64,000 nucleotides of DNA from CAZVED01 sp964626205 (GCA_964626205.1 CAZVED010000001.1:79070-143069), one strand, 5' to 3'; shown: positions 24,339 through 34,322, numbered from the stretch's first letter. Notes: a model not told the origin generated them from the sequence alone. Numbers and translations: made by a program.

Positions 24339-24340
24339 AT

Positions 24341-26134
<1,794 letters not shown>

Positions 26135-26150
26135 GAAGGACCGACCGGGG

Positions 26151-26178
26151 AGAGAGGCTGGACAAGGCCTCTCTTTTC
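26151..26178 (+). terminator. Intrinsic terminator of typA
   Basis: AGAGAGGC / GCCTCTCT hairpin followed by TTTTCT. The loop and tail double as the promoter of the next gene. Confidence 0.85.
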
Positions 26179-26187
26179 TGTTAGCCT
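26159..26187 (+). promoter_or_regulatory. Promoter nested in typA terminator
   Basis: TGGACA lies in the terminator loop; 17 bp later is TAGCCT, right after the T tract. Confidence 0.7.
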
Positions 26188-26223
26188 CCGAAAGACAGCG
26201 TATCGCAAGAGAAGGATGGCACC

Positions 26224-26529
26224 ATGGCGCGAAACGACCCGTTCCGCCCTCGATGTCCGGGTGGGGAACATGCCGGCCTTGTTCCGGGAAAGCTCTTTTG
26301 TACGGCTTGCGGCAGGCAGCGTGATGAGACTGATGGCGAGTATGCGGCTGCCGAAGTCGCCAAGTTCGACGAAGATCGTCTCCACGAGCTCGAAGCGAAG
26401 GTGGTCGCTCTTGGCGGTTCCCTTCGCTCGGGTGAACGGAACCTCCCGTTCTTGGAGGCGTATCACCGTATTCTCGTGCGTGCTTCGCGTGATGTGGACG
26501 AACCCGAGCTTGACCCTTCCCTTAATTGA
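26224..26529 (+). CDS. Hypothetical protein with possible zinc ribbon (101 aa)
   Basis: Starts MARNDPFRPRCPGGEH with Shine-Dalgarno-like GAAGGATGG upstream. RCPGGEH and LFCTACG could give a Cys/His, CxxC zinc site. The rest is helical (DRLHELEAKVVALGG). No family is known to me. It has its own promoter and shares a terminator with the convergent methyltransferase. Confidence 0.6.
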   Translation: MARNDPFRPRCPGGEHAGLVPGKLFCTACGRQRDETDGEYAAAEVAKFDEDRLHELEAKVVALGGSLRSGERNLPFLEAYHRILVRASRDVDEPELDPSLN

Positions 26530-26566
26530 AACGACCCGGCCGCGCATGGCGCATCGGGTCGTTTTT
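26530..26566. terminator. Bidirectional terminator
   Basis: ACGACCCG / CGGGTCGT hairpin with flanking A and T runs between convergent genes. Confidence 0.85.
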
Positions 26567-27089
26567 ATATGCGATACTTGTAGAGCTTCAGGCGATCGGG
26601 GGCGGCATCTGTTGCAACGGGCGTCCAGCCGTCGAGCGGCCAGACATAGGTGATGACGATGGTGTCGGACGCGAGCTCGGCTTCGAACTTCTTGCGCTGG
26701 CGTTCCTTATGTTCCGGCATGAGGAACGTATAGAGTACGTCCGTGCCACGGAGGTCGACGTTCCAAAAATCGCGATAGCGGATGACTGCGCGGCGGCGAA
26801 CGTCGGCGGGGAGCATGGCGCGCCGCGTGAGTGCGAGGATGTAGGGGAGGAGGGAGATCTCGTACCCCACAGCGTCGGCGCCGGCCTTTGCCGCGGCAAA
26901 CACGAGGCGTCCATCACCACATCCCAAGTCGACGAACCGTTTACCCGGCGCGAGCTCGGAAAGCACGAGGAAGCGGTCGACATCGGTCTTCCAGGTGGGT
27001 ACCCACGGTGCGGCACGTAGCCCGGCGTAGCCGGCGGTCAGGAGAACTGCGGCTGCGAGGATGATGACGAGGAGGATGGAGATGGGCAT
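26565..27089 (-). CDS. Membrane-tethered SAM-dependent methyltransferase
   Basis: This 174-residue protein starts MPISILLVIILAAAVLLTAG, one transmembrane helix, then FVDLGCGDGRLVFAAAKAGA (motif I), VGYEIS (motif II) and a DVLYTFLMPEH region. The arrangement resembles the FAM173/ATPSCKMT group of lysine methyltransferases, which methylate membrane proteins. The substrate here is unknown. It starts 1 bp after the L,D-transpeptidase stop, so the two are cotranslated. Confidence 0.8.
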   Translation of the reverse strand: MPISILLVIILAAAVLLTAGYAGLRAAPWVPTWKTDVDRFLVLSELAPGKRFVDLGCGDGRLVFAAAKAGADAVGYEISLLPYILALTRRAMLPADVRRRAVIRYRDFWNVDLRGTDVLYTFLMPEHKERQRKKFEAELASDTIVITYVWPLDGWTPVATDAAPDRLKLYKYRI

Positions 27090-27090
27090 G

Positions 27091-27906
27091 CTACTTGATG
27101 AGGACCTTTGTCCCGTACTGCGCGAACCAGTAGAGATGCTCCATGTCTGCAAGGCGTACGTTCACGCAGCCACCGGAGACCGGTGATGTGCCGAACTTGT
27201 CGTGCCAGTACGCACTATGGATGTAGTAGCGCCAACCGCGCCAGGTGGTGAACTGGAGGTTGTACTTCGTGTTCGGGTAGTCGTAGCCCGGACCGACGTA
27301 GCGCTTCACGGGCACTTTCGCCATGACCTCGAACTCGCCATGCGGCGTGGGAGTGGACCTTTTTCCGGTAGAGACAGGAAGGACGCCGAGCACGACATCA
27401 CCGAAGGAGTAGGTGAGCGTGAGTCCTTTGTCGTCGATAACGATGAGTTTTTCACGTATCGATAAACCGTCGGAGAGCGGGTCGTAGCTCGCGGCGACCT
27501 CCGTGCCATCGAGGTAGAGGTCGTTATCGGTGTCGGGATTCATCAGGTTGGTACCAATCTTCAGCTCCCAGGCATCGACGAGGTAATCCTTGTCGGAATC
27601 GACGTCCATGAGGGTCTTGTTGTCGCCGAAGCGGGGAGAGAAGCCTCTGGCGACCTCGTCGCCATCGCTGAATCCGTCACCGTCAGTATCGGCATTGTAC
27701 GGGTCCGTAAAATGGACGCAGGCTTCCGTGGCGTCATCGAGGCCATCGCCATCGCTGTCGAGAGCAGCGCGGGCCGCCCAGGTATCCGCGACGCATTCCA
27801 CAGGCATGGTGTAGGCGAGGACTACACCTACCGAACAAACAAAAAACCAAGCGGTTACAGCGCTGGTCGCAGCAAGAAGCTTCATTTTGTTTGTTTTTGT
27901 TTGCAT
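27091..27906 (-). CDS. L,D-transpeptidase with calcium-binding repeats
   Basis: This protein of 271 residues (or 264 from the second ATG, 27885) has a signal or anchor helix (AVTAWFFVCSVGVVLA). Several Asp-rich thrombospondin type 3/EF-like loops follow (DSDGDGLDDATE, DTDGDGFSDGDE, DVDSDKDYLVD, DTDNDLYLDG). The C-terminal YkuD domain has catalytic HSAYW and SGGCVNV (His about 229, Cys about 247). YkuD enzymes make 3-3 cross-links in peptidoglycan. The Ca-binding spacer suggests a stiff stalk outside the membrane. It is first in an operon with a methyltransferase. Confidence 0.9.
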   Translation of the reverse strand: MQTKTNKMKLLAATSAVTAWFFVCSVGVVLAYTMPVECVADTWAARAALDSDGDGLDDATEACVHFTDPYNADTDGDGFSDGDEVARGFSPRFGDNKTLMDVDSDKDYLVDAWELKIGTNLMNPDTDNDLYLDGTEVAASYDPLSDGLSIREKLIVIDDKGLTLTYSFGDVVLGVLPVSTGKRSTPTPHGEFEVMAKVPVKRYVGPGYDYPNTKYNLQFTTWRGWRYYIHSAYWHDKFGTSPVSGGCVNVRLADMEHLYWFAQYGTKVLIK

Positions 27907-27929
27907 TTTGGAAGAACGGCTACAGGCTC

Positions 27930-27958
27930 AGTGTAGCATATTTTCCGACGCTTGTTAA
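27930..27958 (-). promoter_or_regulatory. Promoter of L,D-transpeptidase operon
   Basis: TTAACA, 17 bp ending TGC, TACACT reading leftward. Confidence 0.85.
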
Positions 27959-27967
27959 GGCGTAGCC

Positions 27968-28741
27968 TTAATTCTTCATTCCCACGCCCGTACGCAGCAG
28001 GTAGAGGTTCGTCCAGACGAGCGCAACGATGACGGCAGTGATGAGCGCGATGCTTTGAGCGACCGGGATGCCAGCCGAGCCGAAGAAGCCGTAGCGGAAG
28101 CCGTCGACCATGTAGAGGATGGGGTTGGCTTTGGAGACGTTCTGCCACAGCGGCGGGAGCTGGCTCACGGAATAGAACACGCCGCCGAGGTAGGTGAGCG
28201 GAATGAGGACGAACGTGGAGAAGATGCTCGTATCATCGAACTTCTTCGCGAAGACGGCGTTGAGGAAGCCGGCAAGCGAGAAGAGGACACTCGTGAGCAC
28301 GAGGAAGAGCAGGACGATCCACGGGTGTTGTACGACCGGTTGCGCGAAGACGGCGGAGACGGCATAGACGATGCCGCCGGTCACTGTGCCACGCACGACG
28401 CCGCCGGAGACGTAGCCTGCGAGCATGACCCAGATGGGTGTCGGTGAGACGAGGATCTCGTCGATGTTCCGCATGAACTTCGCGCCGAAGAACGAGCTCA
28501 CGACGTTCATGAAGCTCGACTGGATGACGGCCATCATGACGAGGCCGGGGATGATGAACGTCATGTACGGGACGCCGTCCACGATGCCGACGCGGGAGCC
28601 GATGAACGCGCCGAAGATGAGGAAGTAGAGCGACTGCGTGATGACCGGCGGCAAGAGCGTCTGCGTCCAGATACGGAAGATGCGATACGTCTCCTTGCGG
28701 AGGATGGTTAGGTACGCGTTTCGGGCGATGGTCCAGCGCAT
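27968..28741 (-). CDS. ABC-2 type exporter permease
   Basis: This 257-residue protein has six predicted helices. ETYRIFRIWTQTLLPPVITQ at the N-terminus and the C-terminal LTYLGGVFYSVSQLPPLW and NPILYMVDGFRYG are typical of YadH/NodJ-like ABC-2 permeases that export drugs, polysaccharides or lipids. ATG 28741 follows the ATPase stop by 1 bp. Confidence 0.92.
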   Translation of the reverse strand: MRWTIARNAYLTILRKETYRIFRIWTQTLLPPVITQSLYFLIFGAFIGSRVGIVDGVPYMTFIIPGLVMMAVIQSSFMNVVSSFFGAKFMRNIDEILVSPTPIWVMLAGYVSGGVVRGTVTGGIVYAVSAVFAQPVVQHPWIVLLFLVLTSVLFSLAGFLNAVFAKKFDDTSIFSTFVLIPLTYLGGVFYSVSQLPPLWQNVSKANPILYMVDGFRYGFFGSAGIPVAQSIALITAVIVALVWTNLYLLRTGVGMKN

Positions 28742-28742
28742 A

Positions 28743-29648
28743 CTATTTGGCGATGGTGGAAAGGTAGAGCTCTTCGAGGCGGTTCTGCGCATGCGCGATG
28801 TCGACGATTGTGAGGTCTGCCGCGTGGATCTTCGTGAAGATGGCGTCGAGCGTTTCGCCGGAGGTAAGGTCCATGCGGATGACGGTGTCCGTGATGCGTT
28901 CCGCGCCGAGCGCGCGAAGCTGGTCGTCGGTCGGCGTCGTGGAGAGGGTCACCCGATACCCTCGTCCGTCGGCAGCAGAGACGAGGTTGGAGACCGGTCC
29001 TTGGCGCACGACAGAACCGGCCTGGATGATGGTCATTTCTTTGCAGAGTTGCTCCACTTCTTCTAAATAGTGCGTGGTGAGAAGAATGGTGGTCCCTGCG
29101 GCGTTAAGTTTGCGGAGGTAGTCCCACATGCCGCGACGCAGCTCTACGTCAACGCCGGCGGTCGGCTCGTCGAGGATGAGGAGCTTCGGCCGGTGCACGA
29201 GCGCGCGAGCGATCATGAGACGCCGCTTCATGCCGCCAGAGAGCGTCATGGATTTCATGTCGCGCTTGTCCCAAAGGCCGAGGTCGCGAAGTACCTCGTC
29301 GGCACGTGACTCCGCATCGCGGCGCGTCATGCCGTAGTAGCCGCCTTGCGTAATGACGATGTCGCGGACAGTCTCGAAGATGTTGAAGTTGAATTCTTGC
29401 GGGACGATGCCAATCATGGCGCGTGTGGCGTCCGGATCCTCATCTTGATTGATGCCGAACACGGAAACGCTGCCGGCGCTTTTCGTGACAAGACCGACGG
29501 TGATATTGATGAGCGTCGTCTTCCCTGCGCCATTCGCACCAAGGAGCGCGGTGAACGCGCCTTCTTTAACGGTAAGGTCGACGCCCTTGAGCGCCTCCGT
29601 CCCGCCGGCATAGGTTTTTTTGAGTCCTTTGATATCGAGTGCGTGCAT
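28743..29648 (-). CDS. ABC exporter ATP-binding protein
   Basis: This 301-residue protein has Walker A GANGAGKTT (about residue 37), Q-loop VPQEFNF, signature LSGGMKRR, Walker B LLILDEP and the His switch TTHYLEE, with a C-terminal accessory domain seen in YadG/CcmA-like ATPases. Start ATG 29648 (MHALDIKG) is where homology begins; the frame remains open upstream through the palindromic region but has no coding character. It pairs with the permease 27968-28741. Confidence 0.93.
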   Translation of the reverse strand: MHALDIKGLKKTYAGGTEALKGVDLTVKEGAFTALLGANGAGKTTLINITVGLVTKSAGSVSVFGINQDEDPDATRAMIGIVPQEFNFNIFETVRDIVITQGGYYGMTRRDAESRADEVLRDLGLWDKRDMKSMTLSGGMKRRLMIARALVHRPKLLILDEPTAGVDVELRRGMWDYLRKLNAAGTTILLTTHYLEEVEQLCKEMTIIQAGSVVRQGPVSNLVSAADGRGYRVTLSTTPTDDQLRALGAERITDTVIRMDLTSGETLDAIFTKIHAADLTIVDIAHAQNRLEELYLSTIAK

Positions 29649-29664
29649 ACAGAGTTGGGGAGAT

Positions 29665-29696
29665 GGCAAACCTCCGCAGAATGGCGGAGGTTTGCC
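29665..29696. repeat. Perfect 13-bp hairpin upstream of ABC genes
   Basis: GGCAAACCTCCGC / GCGGAGGTTTGCC with a 6-nt loop, 17 bp before ATG 29648. There is no T tract, so it may be regulatory rather than a terminator. Confidence 0.6.
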
Positions 29697-29727
29697 AGGA
29701 ATCGGGTCGGAAGAACCGATAGAGGTT

Positions 29728-29847
29728 TCGAATCTTGGCAGAGCACGGGTGACGCTGCGAGAGGTCTCCACAAGCCGCGCGCCATGCGCGCGGAGCAGTG
29801 GAGATACGCAGCGGCAGGACCCGTGCCGTCGAAGATTCGACGGCACG
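29728..29847. repeat. Nested palindromic element
   Basis: Imperfect arms of about 44 bp (TCGAATCTT..CACGGGT..CGCTGCG..TCTCCAC at 29728-29771 against its inverse at 29798-29840) enclose CCGCGCGCCATGCGCGCGG. The right arm also forms its own hairpin CGTGCCGTCGAA / TTCGACGGCACG (29822-29847). It fills the cupredoxin-ABC intergene (29649-29850), which holds no gene. Confidence 0.7.
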
Positions 29848-29850
29848 AGG

Positions 29851-30423
29851 TTATTCCACGATCAACTGACCGACCATGCCGTTGGCGCGGTGGGCGCCGA
29901 CGCTGCAGTAGTACTCGAATGAGCCCTTCTTGTCTGCCACGAACGTCACCTCGGTCACGCCTCCGGTCTGCACCTGTGCGGTAGCGGCGGAGAACTCATC
30001 GACGACCCAGTCATGGAAGCCGCTCTCGCTCGTGAAGACGACGCGGACCGTCTGCCCCTCCTTTACGCGGATGACTTCCTTGTCAAAAGCGAAGTTCGTG
30101 CCAGAAACCTCGATGGTCACGAGATCTGGATCGATGTCCGCTTCCATGGAAGTGTCGACGTCGGCAGCGGCGCCAGCAGCGTCCGTCGTGACGGATCCCT
30201 CCAGCATGATTCCGCCGGCAGCAGCAGCGTCATCCGTGGCATCGGTTTCTTCCATCGAGCCATCGGTAGCATCTTCGGTGGGCATCATCGCGTCGTCGCC
30301 TTCTTCGGTAACGACAACGTCGTCAGCCGGAGCTGTGACAGGAGCCTTGCGCGTGACGGCGTAGCCGATGGCACCGATGACGATGACGGCACCGACGAGG
30401 AACAGAATAGACGTATTCTTCAT
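29851..30423 (-). CDS. Membrane-anchored cupredoxin (plastocyanin-like)
   Basis: This 190-residue protein has an N-terminal anchor (NTSILFLVGAVIVIGAIGYA). A disordered acidic Asp/Glu/Ala/Thr-rich linker of about 70 residues and a cupredoxin fold follow. Type 1 copper ligands are visible: His in SGFHDWVV, then Cys173, His178 and Met183 in YYCSVGAHRANGM. It could carry electrons or bind copper outside the cell. The mature domain resembles halocyanin/nitrosocyanin-like proteins. The start ATG 30423 precedes the anchor. Confidence 0.9.
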   Translation of the reverse strand: MKNTSILFLVGAVIVIGAIGYAVTRKAPVTAPADDVVVTEEGDDAMMPTEDATDGSMEETDATDDAAAAGGIMLEGSVTTDAAGAAADVDTSMEADIDPDLVTIEVSGTNFAFDKEVIRVKEGQTVRVVFTSESGFHDWVVDEFSAATAQVQTGGVTEVTFVADKKGSFEYYCSVGAHRANGMVGQLIVE

Positions 30424-30443
30424 AGCGTTTGATGAAGGTGAAT

Positions 30444-30476
30444 AATGTAACAGTGAAATCACTACATATGGTAGTG
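30444..30476 (-). promoter_or_regulatory. Possible promoter/operator of cupredoxin gene
   Basis: A -10-like TACATT (30444-30449, leftward) has a poor -35. Upstream are AGTGAAATCACT and CACTACATATGGTAGTG inverted repeats, which could bind a dimeric regulator. Confidence 0.4.
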
Positions 30477-30503
30477 TACCGTGCCGTCTCCGTCAAAAGA
30501 TGC

Positions 30504-31325
30504 TCAGCCCCTAGCCCTTACGTCCTCTTCGCGAAGGTCCTGATAAAGGCCACTCATCTTGCCGAGCGTGCCGAAGGAGAGGAAGAGCGTTGACGCCGCG
30601 GCGTAGAAGGCGTAGTGGCTGAGGTACACGGCCTGGTGTGCTGCGAGGCCGGGGAAGAGTCCGAGCTCGAAGGCCATGTTCGGTAGCGCGGAGACGATAA
30701 TGAAGAATGATGCGAGGATGAGATAGTTCTGCATCTTGGCGATGGCCGGGAGGATCTTGCGGATTTTGAAGAAGCCGATGATTTGGAACGCCGTAATGAG
30801 GACGAGCGAGATGCCGAAGAGCGACAAAGCAACGCTCGGAGCGCTCGCGGAACCATAGTGGGAGTCCGGCTTCACCATGACGTAGACGATGGAGGTAATG
30901 AGGCAGGTGAGCAGTACCACGAGGACCCAGGAGTACGGCGAGGACTGATGGCGCGTCTTGCGGAGGACGAATTGCACTCCAAGGATGAGGAAAAGGATGC
31001 TCACGACGTAGACGGCGAACACGTTCACGAGCGCGACTTGCGGCGGGAGCTTGAGTACCGCGATGGCGATGAATTCGATGACGTGCGACGCGGAGAAGAA
31101 GAGTAGCGAGATGAGTGCGGCGTTGACGAAGCGCTTGAGGAAGGGGTCGTACAGGTGGTAGTTCTGGAAGATACGGGTGAGCGAAAGGGCGATGAAGAGA
31201 ATCGCGATAATGTGGATGAGGCCAGTATCGTGGAAGAAGTGCCCGGTCAGTTCTGCTGCGGCGATGATGACGATATTGAGCGCGATGAGCGCTTTCGGAG
31301 TGAATAGGCGATCGAGGTCAACCAT
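30504..31325 (-). CDS. Seven-helix membrane protein, unknown
   Basis: This 273-residue protein has about seven transmembrane helices spread over its whole length and short loops; a cytoplasmic C-terminus ends DLREEDVRARG. Features include SASHVIEFIAIAV and LSHYAFYAAASTLFLSFG. I do not recognise the family; it might be a heme or redox membrane protein given its many His, but that is weak. It is divergent from the yibE/F gene. Confidence 0.75.
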   Translation of the reverse strand: MVDLDRLFTPKALIALNIVIIAAAELTGHFFHDTGLIHIIAILFIALSLTRIFQNYHLYDPFLKRFVNAALISLLFFSASHVIEFIAIAVLKLPPQVALVNVFAVYVVSILFLILGVQFVLRKTRHQSSPYSWVLVVLLTCLITSIVYVMVKPDSHYGSASAPSVALSLFGISLVLITAFQIIGFFKIRKILPAIAKMQNYLILASFFIIVSALPNMAFELGLFPGLAAHQAVYLSHYAFYAAASTLFLSFGTLGKMSGLYQDLREEDVRARG

Positions 31326-31358
31326 AGGGGAGGTCGGGGAAGTGGATGAGGCTGTCGG

Positions 31359-31387
31359 TTGTCATGATAGCATATCGCGGCTAAGAT
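31359..31387 (+). promoter_or_regulatory. Promoter of yibE/F gene
   Basis: TTGTCA, 17 bp, TAAGAT; ATG 31397 follows 9 nt after the -10, predicting a leaderless message. Confidence 0.75.
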
Positions 31388-31396
31388 AGGGCATAT

Positions 31397-32545
31397 ATGC
31401 GCAAGCTTTCCGTCATCATGCTCCTTCTCGCCGCGACCATTTTTCCGGGTGGCGTCTTGGCACAGGAGGCGGGGGAGGCGCGTCCCCCGGATGTCCGATA
31501 TTATCGCGCGGTCGTAACCGAAGTCGTCGAAACCGTCGTCGAGACCGACGAGTTCGTTCCCGGCGGGACGGCGTTCTCGCAGACGGTGCGCGTCCGGTTC
31601 ACGGAAGGTCCACACAAAGGGAACAGCAAGGAGATCCAGTTCGTTCCGGGGTCCGAGGAGCAGGAGCTCCAGAAGGCTGAGCGGGTCGTGGTCGTGGAGA
31701 CGGATGTCGTGGGTGGCATCGCTTGGTATGTCGTGGATCGCGATCGGCGCGGTGCCGTGCTGTGGCTTGCCGTCACGTTCCTCGCCTTGGTCACGGCCAC
31801 GGCAGGCTGGAAGGGTCTCCGGTCGCTGTTCGGCCTCGCCTTCACGATACTCGTCATCGTGTTCGCCGTCGTCCCGAACGTTGTCGCGGGTGGGAATCCG
31901 TTCGTCACGTTCCTTGTGGGAGGTCTCGTCATTTCGGTTGTCTCCATCTATCTCGGACATGGCTTTACGCGCAGGACCACCGTTGCGGTCGTCGCGACAC
32001 TCCTGACGCTCGGCGCGTCGGTGGCGGTGGCTGCCGCGAGCATCCGATGGACGAAACTGTTCGGTTTGGGTTCCGAGGAGGCGTTTTTCCTCCAGTCGGG
32101 AAATCTCGCAGGCATCGACTTGCGTGGTCTGCTCTTGGGCGGCGTCATCATCGGTATCCTCGGCGTTCTAGACGATATCACGACCGCGCAGGCCGCGACG
32201 GTGGAGGAGATCCATAAGGCCAATCCGGCGCTTTCGTTCCGCGAACTCGCCCGTCGCGGCCTCTCCGTCGGACACGAGCACATCATCTCTCTGGTGAACA
32301 CGCTCGCGCTGGCGTACGTCGGCGCGTCGCTGCCGCTCCTCCTGCTCTTCACGCAAGCGGAGACACCGCTTTGGGTGACGCTCAACTCCGAGCTCATCAC
32401 CGAGGAGATCGTGCGGACATTGGTCGGCAGTGCGGCGCTCGTCATCGCTGTCCCGGTTACCACGTACCTCGCGGCATGGTTCTTCGCCCGGTACGGGTCA
32501 GGGAAGGATGACGTAGAGCATGTCATGCATGCGCATCGTCATTAA
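31397..32545 (+). CDS. YibE/F family membrane protein
   Basis: This 382-residue protein has a signal peptide (MRKLSVIMLLLAATIFPGGVLA), an extracytoplasmic N-terminal domain of about 100 residues and seven or eight transmembrane helices. The hallmark GILGVLDDITTAQAATVEEI and RELARRGLSVGHEHIISLVNTLALAYVG identify the YibE/F family. Transport has been suggested for the family, without a proven substrate. The C-terminus is His-rich (HVMHAHRH). Confidence 0.92.
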   Translation: MRKLSVIMLLLAATIFPGGVLAQEAGEARPPDVRYYRAVVTEVVETVVETDEFVPGGTAFSQTVRVRFTEGPHKGNSKEIQFVPGSEEQELQKAERVVVVETDVVGGIAWYVVDRDRRGAVLWLAVTFLALVTATAGWKGLRSLFGLAFTILVIVFAVVPNVVAGGNPFVTFLVGGLVISVVSIYLGHGFTRRTTVAVVATLLTLGASVAVAAASIRWTKLFGLGSEEAFFLQSGNLAGIDLRGLLLGGVIIGILGVLDDITTAQAATVEEIHKANPALSFRELARRGLSVGHEHIISLVNTLALAYVGASLPLLLLFTQAETPLWVTLNSELITEEIVRTLVGSAALVIAVPVTTYLAAWFFARYGSGKDDVEHVMHAHRH

Positions 32546-32546
32546 G

Positions 32547-32574
32547 AAACACCCCTCCGCGCGGAGGGGTGTTT
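32547..32574. terminator. Bidirectional terminator
   Basis: Perfect palindrome AAACACCCCTCCGC / GCGGAGGGGTGTTT between convergent genes. Confidence 0.9.
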
Positions 32575-32577
32575 CGT

Positions 32578-33249
32578 TCAGGATGGAAGCGGGAAGAAAC
32601 TCCAATCCGGTCGAGAGCGGATGGTCGTCGGCTTGTCGCCGACTGGCGTGAAAAAGGTGAGGCTGACAGCATGAAGCGCAATGGTAGTCCCGTCGCCGAG
32701 CGGCTTCTTGGCGCCATACTTCACGTCGCCGACGATGGGCGTGCCGAGTGAGCGCATGGCGAGGCGGATCTGATGCGAACGGCCGGTTTTCGGCGTCACT
32801 TCGACGAGCGACATGCCGTCATGCTCGGCGAGCACGCGGTAGGTGAGTTCGGCATGTTTCGCGCCGGGAACCTCATGGTCGTATGCTTCCGCAACGTTGG
32901 TGTTGCGGTCCTTGAGGATCCATTGGGTGACAGAACCTTCGGTGGCTTTCGGTACCCCTTCGACCACGGCCCAATACGTCTTGGTCACGCGATGTGTGCG
33001 GAACTGCTCCGAAAGGCGCGACGCACCTTTGCTGGTTTTTCCAAAAACGACAACACCACCGACTGGGCGGTCGAGGCGATGAATGAGGCCGATGAATGCC
33101 TCACCGGGTTTGTTGTGACGGACCTTGAGGTCGGCTTGGACGAGCTCGAGGAGTGACGTGTCGCCGGACGCGTCGCCCTGTACAGGCATGCCGGCAGGCT
33201 TCACGACCGCGATACAGTGATTGTCCTCGAAGAGGACCTCGGGGGTCAT
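32578..33249 (-). CDS. RluA-family pseudouridine synthase
   Basis: This 223-residue enzyme isomerises uridine to pseudouridine in rRNA or tRNA. The catalytic motif HRLDRPVGG (Asp60) is present, with TKTYWAVVEG, TGRSHQIRLAM and GDVKYGA downstream. There is no S4 domain, so it is RluA/TruC-like rather than RluD-like; the site modified is unknown. Its ATG overlaps the RlmI-like stop by 4 nt. Confidence 0.95.
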   Translation of the reverse strand: MTPEVLFEDNHCIAVVKPAGMPVQGDASGDTSLLELVQADLKVRHNKPGEAFIGLIHRLDRPVGGVVVFGKTSKGASRLSEQFRTHRVTKTYWAVVEGVPKATEGSVTQWILKDRNTNVAEAYDHEVPGAKHAELTYRVLAEHDGMSLVEVTPKTGRSHQIRLAMRSLGTPIVGDVKYGAKKPLGDGTTIALHAVSLTFFTPVGDKPTTIRSRPDWSFFPLPS

Positions 33250-34097
33250 ACGACAGCGCGGATGGTGATGCCGGCGGGAAGGAGGAATCCGCGTTCGTTG
33301 GATTCCTTGAGTGCGAGCTCGATGTTCTCGGTCTTTGCTTCCGGGAAGACATCGCGGAGCGTCTGCTCGATGACGAGCGCGGGGAATCCCATGGAGTAGG
33401 CGTTCACGAGGATGCGCGCGCCAGGGTTCACGATCTCCTTGCAGGCGCGGAACAGCGGAAGCAGGTCGCTCTCGAAGCGCCAGACCTCTTTATCTGGACC
33501 ACGTCCGAACGCGGGCGGGTCCATGACGATGACGTCGTATTTGTTGCCGCGACGCACTTCGCGCGCAACGAACTTCGTGACGTCGTCCTCAATCCAACGG
33601 ACCGGCTTCTCGGCGAGTCCGGAAAGCGCAGCGTTGTTCTTGGCGGAGGTGATGGCCGGACGGGAGGCGTCGACGTGCACGACGTCGGCGCCAGCGGAGA
33701 GCATGGCGAGCGTCGCGCCGCCGGTGTAGCCGAAGAGGTTGAGGCCTTTCATGCCCGGCTTCACGTTCGCGCGGAGGAATGCCCAGTTGGCAGCCTGTTC
33801 CGGAAAGAGGCCGGTGTGCTTGAAAGAGAAAAGACGCAGGCCGAAGCGGAGATCCTCCCAACCGACGGTCCAGTCGCCGGAGGGTTCGGCGCCTTCGACC
33901 TTCCAGCCGCCATCGTCGCCGTCCTGCTCGAAGAGCGCGCTCACACGCTTCCATGCCGCGTCAGAAGACGGGGACCACAAGGCTTGCGGTTCCGGTCGGG
34001 AGACGACCACGGAGCCGAAGCGTTCGCATTTCATTTGGTCGCCGGAGTCCAGAAGTTCGTAGTCCTTCCAGACGGCGATGTCGCGGCGGAGTTCCAT
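33246..34097 (-). CDS. RlmI/RlmK-like class I rRNA methyltransferase
   Basis: This 283-residue protein lacks the N-terminal PUA domain. The core has LNLFGYTGGATLAMLSAGA (motif I), VDASRPAI, DVIVMDPPAFGRG (motif IV with DPPxFG) and a C-terminal LLPAGITIRAVV. Relatives methylate 23S rRNA (m5C1962 or m7G2069). The operon with a pseudouridine synthase fits an rRNA modification role. Confidence 0.9.
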   Translation of the reverse strand: MELRRDIAVWKDYELLDSGDQMKCERFGSVVVSRPEPQALWSPSSDAAWKRVSALFEQDGDDGGWKVEGAEPSGDWTVGWEDLRFGLRLFSFKHTGLFPEQAANWAFLRANVKPGMKGLNLFGYTGGATLAMLSAGADVVHVDASRPAITSAKNNAALSGLAEKPVRWIEDDVTKFVAREVRRGNKYDVIVMDPPAFGRGPDKEVWRFESDLLPLFRACKEIVNPGARILVNAYSMGFPALVIEQTLRDVFPEAKTENIELALKESNERGFLLPAGITIRAVV

Positions 34098-34122
34098 AGG
34101 GTGGTGAGCTTAATGACAGCTT

Positions 34123-34151
34123 AGCATACACGGAACCCCGCCCCTTGTCTA
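34123..34151 (-). promoter_or_regulatory. Promoter of rRNA modification operon
   Basis: TAGACA, 17 bp, TATGCT reading leftward. Confidence 0.75.
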
Positions 34152-34154
34152 GGC

Positions 34155-34235
34155 GGGAAATAAGCTGGATGCGGGTACCAAATTAAGGCGAAAGTGGGAA
34201 ATAAGCGAGAGAGAATAGGCTGGACACTGGTACCA
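34155..34235. repeat. Short direct repeats upstream of GH31 gene
   Basis: GGGAAATAAGC occurs at 34155 and 34196; GGTACCA at 34174 and 34229; the copies keep order, as in a decayed 41-55 bp duplication. They lie between the divergent rRNA-modification and GH31 genes and could be regulator sites. Confidence 0.5.
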
Positions 34236-34322
34236 GCTTAAATCTTTACAAACCCGCTTATCCGTGCTCAGATTCGCCTGAGCCGAAGGGCTCAACGGAC
34301 CTTCCAACGAGGATACGAGACA

